A stretch of 64,000 bases of DNA from Glebionis coronaria. Lineage: Eukaryota > Streptophyta > Magnoliopsida > Asterales > Asteraceae. Shown here one piece after another: positions 12,101 to 23,245 of this stretch. The position numbers and the translations under genes were made by a program. The notes under the pieces were generated by a model. The model had not been told where the DNA came from, did not search any database, and worked only from the letters and a program-made list of their open reading frames with translations. The stretch covers positions 212,520,592-212,584,591 of the forward strand of contig CM046882.1 of NCBI GenBank assembly GCA_025667525.1, read 5' to 3'. Within the stretch, counting starts at the first letter, position 1. Each line of letters begins with the position of its first letter.

Positions 12101-12222
12101 TACAAAAGTGCACACAAACACAAACATACCACATAATACTGTTTTTGCCAAATAATTGGGTATTTTGCTTCATGTTTTAGGGTTATTTGTTGATAAAAGG
12201 ATATGAGTTTAAGCTCATATCA
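9185..12222 (-). repeat. 5' LTR of element A
   Basis: 3038 bp, TG...CA. Near-identical to 1-3037. It carries the functional promoter copy, with a TATA box CCTATAAATA at 11350-11359 on minus. The observed substitutions are mostly transitions. Confidence 0.93.
11350..11359 (-). promoter_or_regulatory. TATA box of the 5' LTR, element A
   Basis: The minus strand reads CCTATAAATA and would direct transcription toward gag-pr. Confidence 0.6.
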
Positions 12223-13663
12223 GACAGTTATAAATTTGGGTCAGCTTATAAATAAGCATTTCTGGCTAATTTCTTTGTGCAACAACTTTAATTTTGTATT
12301 CAATCTTGCTTATTTCATCTCATTAGCTTATCTGGCAGCTTGTAGCTTTTGGTTTGAAGATTTTACTAGAAAACAAATCGACTTTTCTTTTTCAAAAGAG
12401 CTTATTCTTCATTTCAGTTTATTTAGTGTGCTTATTGGAAATCCTTTTGATTATTTAGCTTAATTAAGTGATTTAAAACCTTTTGCAACTTAAATCAGCT
12501 CTTGAAACAGTCTAGAACTCGAAAATGACTATTTTGTTGTTTTGTGTAGAGAGCTTTGGCTTATTTCAGGATTATTTCTTGAGCTTTTTCAAAGTTTCTT
12601 TTTACAAACTGCTTTATAATCCCAAGAGAAGGATGTGTGTCAATTTTCAGCTTATGGCATTTTTTTTTTCTTTTGGTAACCGTGATTTCCGACTCATTGG
12701 CCGACTAATCCACGGGGCCAAAAAGCCCATTAAGAATACTGTTGACTATTAAGTTGTGATAAGCACTCTTTTAGCTTTTGGGCCTTTAGAGTTTTGTGTT
12801 TAAAATCTAATTTTAAGTCAGAGTGGAAGTTTTGGGCTTATTTGGTTAAGTTTTGTCTTATTGGGCCAAAAAGCCCATTTATCATGGATTGTTTTGGTTA
12901 TTGGCCCATTAGGGGTATTTAGGTCATTTCACTTTCATTTCTGGTTTTATTAGATTAAACTAAGTAAGTTTGCAAGTTTTTAGAATTTTTTATAAATTTT
13001 GAATTTTTAATATTTTATTTTTAGTTTTTAATCATTTTAAATAGTTTTAATAGGTTTTAAATTTTGTAAAAATACTTTTTAGCTTAAGTAAAATATTTTT
13101 GAGGTTTACAAAGTGAAAAATTTTTATTTGGGCTTTTTATTAATTTATTTGATTTTTAGGACTTTAATTAGCATTTAAAAATTAAATATTAATTAAATAA
13201 AAGGTTTGAAAAAGTTTTGATCATTTGTAAACCTTAGTTATATTTTTAGGATTTTTTTGTGATTTTTTGGGAATTTTTAGAGTAATTCTTAATTAGACAC
13301 TTTTTTCACGTTTTACGCTTTACGTCATTCGTCGTAGTTTAATTTTAATCGTAACCGTCATCATTTTTCTTTTTCCTTTGTTCAATCAATATTAATCTCA
13401 AGTTTTATCAAATTAAACACACACTTTAGTCCTCCTTGGTGAACGAACTTACATTGGGTCATTAGCATTTGATTTTCCTAAATCATTTATTTAATACGTA
13501 CCGCTTTTACGTTCTTTTTCTTAAAAGACGTATTTATACTACTATCATGAACGAAGGGTATTACCAAGAGTAATGGATGGATACGACTCATCAAGATTAG
13601 GCATATATAGTCCTTAGTATCATGGTGGTCTTGTTGATAAACCGAAGGCATGATTGAGTACCT

Positions 13664-13729
<66 letters not shown>

Positions 13730-14400
13730 ATGAAAATATTTTCATAATAACTCTTATGTTACATAATAGATAAAAATCAAAACCATAAGAATGTGTTTAA
13801 TCAATTACTTGACTAACCAAAGGATTAATCCTTAACATTCTTATCTCCACAATGTAGCAATTTCATCTTTGACAAGTACATATGAATTATTTAAAATCAA
13901 ACATGAACTTGAACATTGGTTTTTCGAAATTCATTTTTAGGTAAGCATTAACAATGCAATTACCAATGTGTTCAAGGGTTCATATCAATTCCATCATTCA
14001 ACCAAAATAATTTAGTTAACATTTGTATATATTCTATAAGTAGGTTTTAGTGAAATCGCAAGGAATTCAAACATAAGGAATCATAGTGCTAAAACTATGT
14101 CAACCCACATTCCTAATTAGGTTCTGATTCGATTTTAATTTTAAAAATACCTAATTATGAAAGTAAGAACCTTAGAACAAATTGATTAAAATTAAATGAA
14201 GATACTTACAATTAATTGATGTTAGATGAAGGATGATTGAAACGCTTGTCTTGAAACTAATTAATTTGAGTGATTGGAAGCTTTTAAAACCTTAACAATG
14301 GTGGTTTTTTTGTTGGAACCCGTCGCCACCAAGAATAAAGGAAGATAGGGGTTTTTTGAAATAGTGTTATTTTAATAAAAACGATTAATTTAACCTCAGT
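12223..14400. other. AT-rich decayed transposon sequence, no gene
   Basis: No ORF here resembles a protein family. The part from 12900 to 13450 is T-rich with scattered ACGTCATT-like tracts, similar in style to the U5 end of LTR B, so it may be a decayed LTR of that group. Repeated GGGCCAAAAAGCCCATT blocks occur near 12715 and 12864. Confidence 0.35.
13668..13726. repeat. (TA)n microsatellite
   Basis: An uninterrupted TA dinucleotide run of about 58 bp. Confidence 0.97.
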
Positions 14401-15758
14401 GGGCCGCGGTTCGATATCGATAAAGAACCGCGCATTTAAACCGCCGGTAGAGGTAGTGCTTTAACCAAGAAAATGAAAGATATTTTTGAAACCAAGTTTT
14501 TCTAAAATACTTAGAACATATATTAAGCCTTTTAGAAATCATTAGATCACTCCGAGACTAGGTTATAATGAAGGATTGTGAGTTAAATCGAAACCGAAAG
14601 AGACCGAATTAGACCGATACGGAAAAACGACTACTCGTAAGAAAATAGAAAGAAGAGAGAAATCAAGAGGAGTTAATCAAGGCTAAGTTCAATGCTCAAG
14701 ATATGAATGACAATCTTCAAGTTGTAGAAACGAAGAGCTTATGTCATCTATAGTGGTTTAAGACGTGCCTTTCTGGCGTAAGACAAAATAGTTTTGATAA
14801 TGAACCACACCAAGCAATTTTGTTATATATAGTAAGAACACTTACTAACAAATGTATTTAACTTTTACAAAATATGAGCAAGATTATAGATTCACGTTCT
14901 CTCCCACGTGATCGGACAAATATCATTGCCTAGGATTACAATGACAATATCTTTGAAATATTTCAATTCCAAATGTGTAATATCCTAACTACAACTTATG
15001 ATGTAGTTTGGTATCTCAAGGGATTAAACAATCATCTTTGAGATGAGCTCAATTTCACATATTACACATGATATAATGCCTACTAACCGTATAAGTTGCA
15101 AACCATAAAAATCATGCTTGATACTTTAAGCTACTACTAACTCACACTACAACACCTAAGTCACTCAAGTATCTAAGACCATCAAGGTTTGAGAAGGTGA
15201 AAGAATAAAATCACATACCACAAACAAATTTCAAGGAAATGATGCTAAGAAAAAACAAATAGTCAAGTAATGATCAATAGAATGATCAATAGGGCGTGTG
15301 GAAGGACGAAACGTACCTTAGCCGCAAAGTGCATCCCAAGTCTTCTATGGACAAATGCAACACCTAAACTTGACCAAAGTGCATACTAAGTCTTCAAGGA
15401 CTAGTATCACATACACCAATCTTGATATCATCATCCTATGATGTTGGAGATCAAAAGGAGATGAGTCTTCTACAAGTGCAAGTAGCTCAATCGACAATCA
15501 AGTTAATGATTAGTCTTCATGAGTACCTACACAAAGAAAGATACAAACTAGTAGATACATTTCAAGAGTAAATCTAAAATGCATATAAACTACTAATCAA
15601 GATAGGATGCTATATTACCAATTAAAAGGTCTATTTTTATTGAAAATTAATTTTCACCAAAGAGAAACTTTAGTACAACGAACCCTACTAATTTGAGGAG
15701 ACAATAGATTGATCCAAGCTTTATAGCAGAATATACTTCAAAGATCTTGAGTGACCAT
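14401..15758 (-). other. Interior remnant of Copia-like element C
   Basis: Lies downstream (minus sense) of the degenerate primer site at 15759-15770. No intact gag or pol reading frame is visible, so this is leader-like or heavily decayed sequence. A short inverted repeat GCGGTTC...GAACCGC occurs at 14406-14431. The left limit and the matching second LTR could not be found. Confidence 0.35.
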
Positions 15759-15770
15759 CGCTGTGACACC
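15759..15770 (-). other. Degenerate primer binding site of element C
   Basis: The minus strand reads TGGTGTCACAGC, differing at two positions from the initiator-Met complement TGGTATCAGAGC. It sits two bases from the LTR edge TGTGG at 15773, the same spacing as in element D. Confidence 0.5.
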
Positions 15771-15919
15771 AGTTGTGGAAACTAGAAGGGTGGGTTGAAT
15801 AGTTTCTCTTGTTTAAGGTCCTAATAAAAAATCCTTTCAATTATGTTTGTCCTAAAATTACCTTTTACTTGAAAACTAGTTTCATAGTTATTAGGTTCAA
15901 TTCTAATGCATTAACAATA

Positions 15920-16209
15920 TGTGGGTTTGCTATTTAGTGATCCGGTGGTCTTGTAGGGTGGTGAATGGTAGTGGAAGCCATTGTTGAGAGAGAGAAGAGA
16001 GGTTGTGTGTGAAAGTTAAGAAAAGTGTATTAAAAAAATGAAAATACAATGAAACACAATCAACACCCCTCTTTGGAAGCCTTGGAGGGGTATATATAGT
16101 CACACACGACCCTTAAACTATACATTGTTTCTAGTCTAGTCTAAGCGTGTGTGACTATGATAACTAATGGGAATTCTTAAATGTCGTCACATAAAGTGAA
16201 TTTCCAACA
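15920..16209 (-). repeat. 3' LTR of element D
   Basis: On minus it begins TGTTGGAAATTC and ends AACCCACA. It matches 19462-19752 with a few transitions and small A-run indels. Confidence 0.92.
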
Positions 16210-18787
16210 ATCTTCCCCCATGGGACGACGTGTAGAATTCCTTACAATATTTTTCCTAACAAGTACGTAATGATTAAGAACACAAGCTTCCATGAAGCGT
16301 CCAATGCTGATGATGTCTTCTGAGGCCTTTGACTTCAAGTCTTCACTTCAAAACAACTCATCTTTTAAGTAACTTGTAGTAGAAATACTGTAACGGCACG
16401 AGCTAAGTAATCATATACTTCTAGTTAAGGAGAAGCTTCTGAATTAACTTCCCCCTAATTCATGCCACATAAACTTGATGTAGAAGCTTTTAAATAGCTT
16501 CCCCCTAAACCGACAATCCTCATAAGAAACTTCAAAGCTTTCAATAAAGCTTAGAATGATTAAGCGCACAGCGGAATTTAACAAGCAAACCCCATCATAT
16601 AACATGATAATGTTGCTATGAGGGATTGAAAGTAAGGGGCACACCAAGTAGATCAACAACTTCTCTTCTCACGCTTGAATAATTCTTCTGAATTTTTCTT
16701 CCTCCTAAGAGTTCAAGTTATGCATACTAGAAAGAATCAAGACATTTCTTCCCCCATATAGTTGAAGAAAATAAATCAATCCCAAGTATGAAGCTCAAAT
16801 ACTGAAGTAGACACTTTATCCCATTCATGAAGTTGACATCGTAACACCAGAGTCAATTAAGTCCCAGAAATGCACATATCTTCTTCCGGAGATGCACCAG
16901 AGTCAATTAAGTCCCGAGAATGCATATCTCTCCATATAGGATAATGATGATGAATAATTGCAACATCAAAACAATTAACATCGAATCAGTAGTGTATCGT
17001 TTAGAGATTGATAACACCACGAGTTAAAACACTGATTTTCTCTGCGGTTATGACAATTGTCTTCCCGGAATGTCTTCAAATCAAAAGAAGGTATGAAGTT
17101 CATCACGTGTACTCGTTGTGCGTTTAATGTGTCTTCTTCTTCCCCCTTGATGGTTTCGAAACTCGGAACCAGCAATAAATCGTACGCGCATGTACCTGAA
17201 ATCTCGTGAGAATAGTAAATAAGCAGAATTATATATTTGGCGAGAATCAGTTGTTGATCGAAATTCTCTACTCATAAACTCTCCATGGCCATCTTTACCA
17301 ACCCCCTTGTAGCAATTTGAAGTGACCACTGATAGAATGAACCGGATACATCAAACGTGAAACTGAATAAGAATCCTTTGATCTTGTGACTTAAGCTTGC
17401 ACAATTGTTGAATGAGGAACGGTGGAGAAATCTCTAAGTACCCAATGCATCACTGAAGAAGTCTATAAGCACAACACCTCTTGAAATTATCCACGTCGAC
17501 TAAGCGCGTGATACTGAGTACAACAATGTAACCCCTTTAAGTGATAGTTATCTGAGTCATCAACCAACCACCCCGAACCCGAAAACCAGATAAACAAGTC
17601 TTCATTCTAAGCTTAAGCACGGGCAAGTTATCTTTGAAGATAAAATAAATACACGCCTTCGAAAAATCTGTCTTCAACTTCACATAATTAATACCCGATC
17701 AAAAATCTTAGTCACTAAAAATATAGCCATATTTCTTTGGTCTCGTCAAATAAATTCCCGTCACATTAGCTCGTTACTTTGTCTCGTCACGTTTAAATCC
17801 CGACAATATGACCGATGGCTAAAATAAAAAATACTAGTTAAATTAACTTAACAAAATTACTACTAGTAATTTACTTAAAACAATTCCACCAGCCATAACA
17901 AAAGCACCCAGCCCATAAAACCAAACGCAGTCCAACACAGTTTAACATTGTGCAAAGCCCAAAGAAAAACGAAATGCAAGTGTTACACAATACCCGATCC
18001 ACAAGTGGGAGTATAGAACACCAGCTAACCCTACTTAACTCCCTCATATTTAGTATCATCTGAACCTAATCATACGCATAGTTTCTTCCGCCCACATCAT
18101 TCCATCCAATCTCACCAAATCCCAAAACCGCTATCAACCTCTTTGTCCCCTGTCTCCATCTTAAAAATGAGTCAAATCCAAAATATTTGATCTTCATCAA
18201 TCTCATAACGCAACCTCAAATTAATCATTCACTGATATATCAACTCAAACCAAATCACCACTCGATTCGAAGTCAAATATACCATATCAACCGAACCATA
18301 TAAAAAATGAAGAATCAAGAAGAAAACGTCTTCTAGATCTCAATATTGAGGTCTCGGGTAGGTACGATTAGTGATTGCATGTGATTGATCTAACCTTTTT
18401 CAGTCGAATCAAAGATAGAATATAACATAATTGTTATTGTTCTCTCTTTAAATTCGTATATTAATAAGATGGGTTATCTCATATACATGAAACCGTGACG
18501 GTTCTGGATCGATGATGTATTAAATTCGATTTTTAAAGATCTATTATATACTTTTCTGTTTGAGTTAGATAAAAGGTTGTAGATGGGATTAGGCGACGAA
18601 GGGATTAGGATAGATGATTGGTTGGTGTTGTGGAGTTAAAAGGTTGGATTGATATGTTGGTACTGGTAATATTGGTTCTAGTCAAGTCTTGGTCTCGGTC
18701 AAGACAGTCGGTGCATGGGTTTGTTTTTGTTAAACTGTCACACTTTTTTTCTGAAGACAAACAGTGAGCCATCATAAGTCAATATGA

Positions 18788-19104
18788 TTCATCGCAATAA
18801 TTTTATTTTCAAACCCATCGCAATGTAAAATTAAAACCCATCGCAACAAAACTAGAGTCCATCGCAATGTTTCTGTTCCATCGGAATGTGAGAGAAGAAA
18901 AAAAAATCAGCAGCATGACGACATATATGCCATTGCGATAGGTCAAACCACCCATCGCAATGCAACTCATCGGAATGAGTCCCATCGCAATAGATAGGTC
19001 GAACCCATCGGAATGTGTCAAAAAACAACCCCATCGCAATCCATGCGATTGAAAGTGCCATCGGAATGATAGCATCGGAAAGCCATCGCAAAGCCATCGC
19101 AATA
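18788..19104. repeat. Dispersed CCATCG(C/G)AATG motif cluster inside element D
   Basis: About sixteen copies of an 11-base motif, in two versions (CCATCGCAATG and CCATCGGAATG) and mostly the same orientation, occur within 320 bp with irregular spacing of about 10-30 bases. At least two are inverted. The overlapping minus-strand ORFs (18809-19150 and 18852-19109) simply translate this motif and are not credible genes. Confidence 0.8.
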
Positions 19105-19446
19105 ACCAAGCAGAAATCTTATCCATATTTGTACTTTTCCTGATTTTCAAGATCTGGAGATTGGATTTGATCTAATCTTCATCAACATAATAAAATGCCA
19201 GGAAAAAAACTATTGGACCATAAAAGAACAGTAATTGTCGTATAGACCAATAAAAGACATCGGTGACCAGAATTGAGACCAATTGTGACCATTGACAGAC
19301 AATAAAAGACAACGGGACAAAAAAGTATTATGACACAAAAAAGTATTATAACGGATTCTGAAACAAAAAAAATTGATAGATCGAGACCAAAAAAGGTATT
19401 AGACCACCAAATCAAAAACAAAAACACGATCCAAGGAATGAACCAA

Positions 19447-19459
19447 GGCTCTGATACCA
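19447..19459 (-). other. Primer binding site of element D (initiator tRNA-Met)
   Basis: The minus strand reads TGGTATCAGAGCC, the standard plant Copia primer site, two bases from the 5' LTR. Confidence 0.9.
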
Positions 19460-19461
19460 AT

Positions 19462-19752
19462 TGTGGGTTTGCTATTTAGTGATCCGGTGGTCTTATAGGG
19501 TGGTGAATGGTAGTGGAAGCCATTGTTGAGAGAGAGAAGAGAGGTTGTGTGTGAAAGTTAAGAAAAGTGTATTAAATAAAATGAAAATGCAAATGAAACA
19601 CAATCAACACCCCTCCTTGGAAGCCTTGGAAGGGTATATATAGTCACACACGACCCTTAAACTATACATTGTTCCTAGTCTAGTCTAAGTGTGTGTGACT
19701 ATGATACTAATGGGAATTCTTAAATGTCGTCACATAAAGTGAATTTCCAACA
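19462..19752 (-). repeat. 5' LTR of element D
   Basis: 291 bp direct repeat of 15920-16209. Followed by the CAATA target duplication. Confidence 0.92.
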
Positions 19753-19974
19753 CAATATCTAGTGACAATGAAATGCAATGTAAAAATCAAAGCATAAGTT
19801 AAGAGTAAGGAAAGAAACAACCTAATGTACGACACCAAGATTTATAGTGGTTCGACAACAAAGATCTCTCACGTTCCTACTCCACTCCTCGAGTACACCT
19901 TACTCGAGATTTCCACTATGTCCACAAGCTCCCTTCTTGGCGGATAAAACCTTACAACGTCGCTTACATTATTT

Positions 19975-20170
19975 TCCGACACTAAGCTAAATGTCGAGAC
20001 CTAATCTTAGCTAGGACCAATCTACATACGTCGTCTACTTCACCATTTTTTGACACAAGGCTAGATGTCGAGTTCTAATCGAAAGCTAGAACCAATCTTC
20101 GTCGCCCATCTTCTTTTTTGACACAAGGCTAGATGTCGAGTCCTAATCCAAAGCTAGAATCAATCTTCAC
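19975..20170. repeat. Three degenerate direct repeats of about 70 bp in LTR C
   Basis: Each copy contains ACACAAGGCTAGATGTCGAG or a close variant, followed by CTAATC...AAAGCTAGAA. No coding potential. Confidence 0.65.
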
Positions 20171-20269
20171 AACTCTTCACTTTCAAGTTTAGTGAGAAGT
20201 CACAAGACACATACACACATCACTTTGTAGTTTAGTGAGATCTAACACACAACACTTATCACAACTCAA

Positions 20270-20440
20270 AAACACATATCCAAATATACACATGTAACTT
20301 GGATCTACACAACACAAATCCAAGTATACACATATACAATGGATTTACACAAGACTAATCCAAGTATTCACATATACCTTGGATCAACACAACACTAATC
20401 CAAGTATACACAAATACATTGGATATACACAAGACTCAAG
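20270..20440. repeat. Minisatellite of about 43 bp units, four copies
   Basis: Units alternate CAACACTAATCCAAGTATAC and ACATATACNTTGGAT blocks, diverged by point changes. Confidence 0.7.
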
Positions 20441-20959
20441 TAAACAAAATGATGAACATGACTAGATCTAAGGAAGGATGATCTGCATCAAAGCTTCATC
20501 TTTAATCAAATCATAAATGTGTGAGTTATCTTATCTTTAGATAAGTAAAGAAGAGGATCAAGAGGATAATAATAAGTAAACGTACTTAACAAACTAAGTG
20601 ATTATTTACTAATGATTGAAGAACATAGAAAGAAGATAAGAAGTAGAAAGATTTTGTCCAAAAAGGTTCTTGGAAAATGAAAATGTGATCCACTATTTAT
20701 AGGATATAAAAAATAACGGCTCTCTAGGCGCGATTTAATAAATAGCATGCGGTTCATTTTCACTAAAGAACCGCATGGCTACTTAAGGGACCGCAGGTAG
20801 TAGACTCCACTCCTTATTGTCTTTTAGTGGGAAAATGTTATCTGGGTAGTTTAAACCCTCAAATGATATTCTTATGGTATTTGGAATATGCCATATTCAA
20901 TATTTCATTTTCTGTTTAATAAAACATTTTCTTAAAAAAAGTTTATTAAAATCTTTTGT

Positions 20960-21974
20960 CACATTTGTGTAAATGTGAGTTTTGAGGTTAATCACTTTCT
21001 GTGATCATTAAACATGATTAAGATATGTTTGTGTAAGACTTAAATGATTATTACCTTGATGATAGTGTTTATTGAATAATTCGTCTTTCGGTAATCTTTG
21101 ACGATAAATGTCTTTACACTTTGTCGTGATCAAAACAAAGAAATATTAGTTAATACTAATAATGTTTTAGGCATTGGTTGCATTAAAAGTTATCTTTGTT
21201 GTAAATTACCATGAATCATACATGATTTAGTATAAATCAAATATGATTCTCAAAATTTATATTATGAATCATATATGTTATTTCCTATGAGCTTAGGTTT
21301 GTAGATCAGTAGTTTTAATTGTTTGTATATGTTTATGCTTTTATTTTAGTCTCTAAATAGAAATATGATAAGAAAAAGACACATGATACGACAATTGATA
21401 CAAAGTGTCTATTGTTGGTTACTTTTAAAAGAAAATCAGAAGAAGAATCACATTTCCCTTGCTCGTCGTCCCCTTAATCCAAACCCGGAACCTGTTGTCA
21501 AGACAAACAAATCTATAAATAAGTATATGTTTAGACGTGATGCAACAACTATTAGTATTTCGTCTATGCATTCAAATGGATCATTACAACTTATAATACT
21601 ATCATGAGTTCTATTTATGAAAGAGTTACTTTGTTAGCACAACATGTATATGTGTAGATTGTAATTGTATGTAATTTTTGTAAGCTGTGAAATTGTATAC
21701 CTTGATTGTTTAGTGAATGTTGGATACTTAAGCTTTCTTTTTAGCAAGTGATGCAAGATACATTCATATAATACTTCTTAGGTGTTATAAATATGAGACC
21801 CGTGTGATCCGTATGATTTCTGAAGAATCACATATAATTCGTGTAGAATCAAATATGATTTATGTATCATAGTTAACACAAATTTTCAGCTGTTCCAAGA
21901 TACAGTTAGATAATACTTATATGTTGTTATAACCATAAGACTTGTAAAATCATATACTTATTCATATTAAATCA
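20960..21974. other. AT-rich sequence with sparse palindromic units; probable left part of an old MULE
   Basis: Isolated copies of the GAATCATATATGATTC-type unit appear at 21210-21280 and 21805-21870, outside the MULE1 ends. An 80-codon + ORF at 21365-21607 resembles nothing I recognise. The stretch may belong to the older MULE3 into which MULE1 inserted. Confidence 0.35.
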
Positions 21975-22364
21975 TAGAGGTGGAAAAGCTTGCCCATTTT
22001 GCTAATTTTAGGCATTTTTAACCCCTTTTTCAAAAGTAGGGGGCACTTTTTACCCATCTGTTACTATTAATGGGCTCAATGGGCACATGCAAAACATTAG
22101 ATGGGCTCAATGGGCATATGTAAAACACCAAATTGGACACTTGATTGATCTTTATATTTAATATTTCTTTTCCCGACTATTAAACAGGTAATTTTTTTAA
22201 TGTTTTTATATGTTTTTTGCCCGTTTAAGCATGTGCCTGTTTAGCCACCCATTTGGCCAACACCCGTTTAGCCCGCCCGCTCTTTAGCCCGCCGCCCGTT
22301 TAGCCCATCGCCGGTTTAGCCCCCCACCCTTTTCCTGCCCGACCCGCCCATTTTGCCACCTCTA
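21975..22364. mobile_element. hAT-like non-autonomous element, 390 bp
   Basis: Ends are TAGAGGTGG and CCACCTCTA (perfect 9 bp inverted repeat, with a longer imperfect AAAA/TTTT extension). Flanks TTAAATCA and CTAAATCA form an 8 bp target duplication with one mismatch, the hAT size. The interior is rich in GCCCGTTTAGCCC blocks on the right and has no ORF. It sits within a palindromic-repeat tract. Confidence 0.75.
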
Positions 22365-22500
22365 CTAAATCATATATGATTCTTGTATAATCATATATGA
22401 TTCCTGTAGAATCATATATGATTACTGTAAAATCATACATGATTCTTGAAGAATCATATACGATTCATGTAAAATCGTATAGATTCCTGTATCATCCTTA
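22365..22500. repeat. 21 bp palindromic array left of the solo LTR
   Basis: Six successive 21 bp units, each with a core close to AATCATATATGATT and a spacer such as CTGTA. The array resumes in degenerate form at 23165-23245, beyond the solo LTR. Confidence 0.85.
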
Positions 22501-22528
22501 ACACAAATCATCAGTTGTAAATACATAA

Positions 22529-23110
22529 TGATGACGTATAGTCCCTATTCGGGTTGCATAATCCGACCCACGGGTACTACCCGTATCCACTAGATATGGA
22601 TTGTCACTGCGCAGCACGCGCAAGGCCCAGGAGGCCGGGTAAACCGCTTTTGCACGACGGTCTATTACTTAGCCGTATCCTCGTCGCACCGCGACAGGAT
22701 CAGACAGAATATAATCTATCTTATGATTATATTCGCCTAAGGGAAAGAGATATACACTTACCTTAGTTATGCCATAAAAATCAAATTATTTTAGGTCATT
22801 ATCTCTTCCTTTGGCCGCAAGAGTAGGAGAGCCCAACCAGGACTCTCTCGGGTATAAAAGGAACCCCGAGGTTCCACAAAGGTACAATACACACAATACT
22901 ATAAAACCCTCACATATACTCAAACCGACTACTTACTCTCACGCCGGAGTCTAATCGTGGGACAAGCGCCCACGGTAAGCCTAACAGTGTTTGTTCTTTA
23001 GTGTATAGGGTCTTCAAACAAATTCACTTGGTACAAGAGCCGGAGTCCACAAGACCCCCAATTAAGCCTAATTCGGGTCTAGCTCGGTCCATCCAACTTT
23101 TGTATCAACA
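22529..23110 (+). mobile_element. Solo LTR (582 bp), probably of a Gypsy-type element
   Basis: TG...CA ends (TGATGACG and ATCAACA) are flanked by a perfect 5 bp duplication CATAA (22524-22528 and 23111-23115), with no internal region. It is GC-richer than its surroundings. A TATA box GGTATAAAAG at 22851-22860 is followed by a leader-like CGCCGGAGTC / GGGACAAGCGCCC block typical of plant Gypsy LTRs. The + orientation follows from the TATA box. It is likely the product of LTR-LTR recombination. Confidence 0.88.
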
Positions 23111-23164
23111 CATAACACAAATTTGTAAATACTTAAGAAAAATTAAATGTATTTACAGATGATG

Positions 23165-23245
23165 GTTTAGTACTAAATCATACTAAATCATATGTGATTC
23201 TAAGGAATCATATATAATTATGTATGAATGGCATATGATTCATTT
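23165..23245. repeat. Degenerate palindromic units right of the solo LTR
   Basis: AATCATATGTGATT and AATCATATATAATT variants; continuation of the 22365-22500 tract. Confidence 0.6.

Larger units (their letters stand above)
1..12222 (-). mobile_element. Element A: Athila-like non-autonomous LTR retrotransposon encoding only gag-protease
   Basis: Two long direct repeats (1-3037 and 9185-12222) flank a 6.1 kb interior. The gag-protease ORF, the primer site beside the right LTR and the polypurine tract beside the left LTR all point to the minus strand, so the right repeat is the 5' LTR. LTR ends are TG...CA; the first T of the left LTR lies one base outside the window. By eye I found about nine substitutions and no net length change between the 3038 bp LTRs, so the insertion is recent. 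No reverse transcriptase, RNase H or integrase ORF exists. Movement would need pol from a related autonomous element. The primer site resembles tRNA-Asp, as in Athila/Tat elements. The target duplication cannot be tested because the left flank is outside the window; GACAG follows the right LTR. Confidence 0.9.
15920..19752 (-). mobile_element. Element D: 3.8 kb non-autonomous Copia-like LTR retrotransposon
   Basis: Two TG...CA direct repeats of 290 and 291 bp (15920-16209 and 19462-19752) are flanked by a perfect 5 bp target duplication CAATA (15915-15919 and 19753-19757). On minus, a primer site TGGTATCAGAGCC lies two bases inside the right LTR and a purine tract TGGGGGAAGATT adjoins the left LTR. 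The 3.25 kb interior has only short ORFs with no gag or pol similarity, so it must be moved in trans. About eight differences between the LTRs make it older than element A. It sits in the LTR of element C. Confidence 0.9.
15773..20950 (-). repeat. LTR of element C, split by element D
   Basis: The LTR runs from 15773 to 15919 and resumes at 19758 after the D insertion and one copy of its target duplication. On minus, a TATA box CCTATAAATA lies at 20694-20703 and a TTTATAGTGGTTCG-type block (common in plant Copia LTRs) near 19840. The far boundary is not certain; a CA end near 20960 is possible. A hairpin with GCGGTTC arms lies at 20747-20776. Confidence 0.45.

Noticed and set aside
12203..12752. 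Two + strand ORFs of 86 and 75 codons next to element A
   Set aside because: The first starts inside the LTR and runs across the insertion junction. Both are F/L-rich products of T-rich DNA.
21365..21607. Possible small gene of 80 codons
   Set aside because: No recognisable domain, ordinary length for chance in this DNA, and surrounded by MULE-type repeats.
22554..22766. 70-codon + strand ORF in the solo LTR
   Set aside because: Lies in non-coding LTR sequence upstream of its TATA box; no similarity recognised.
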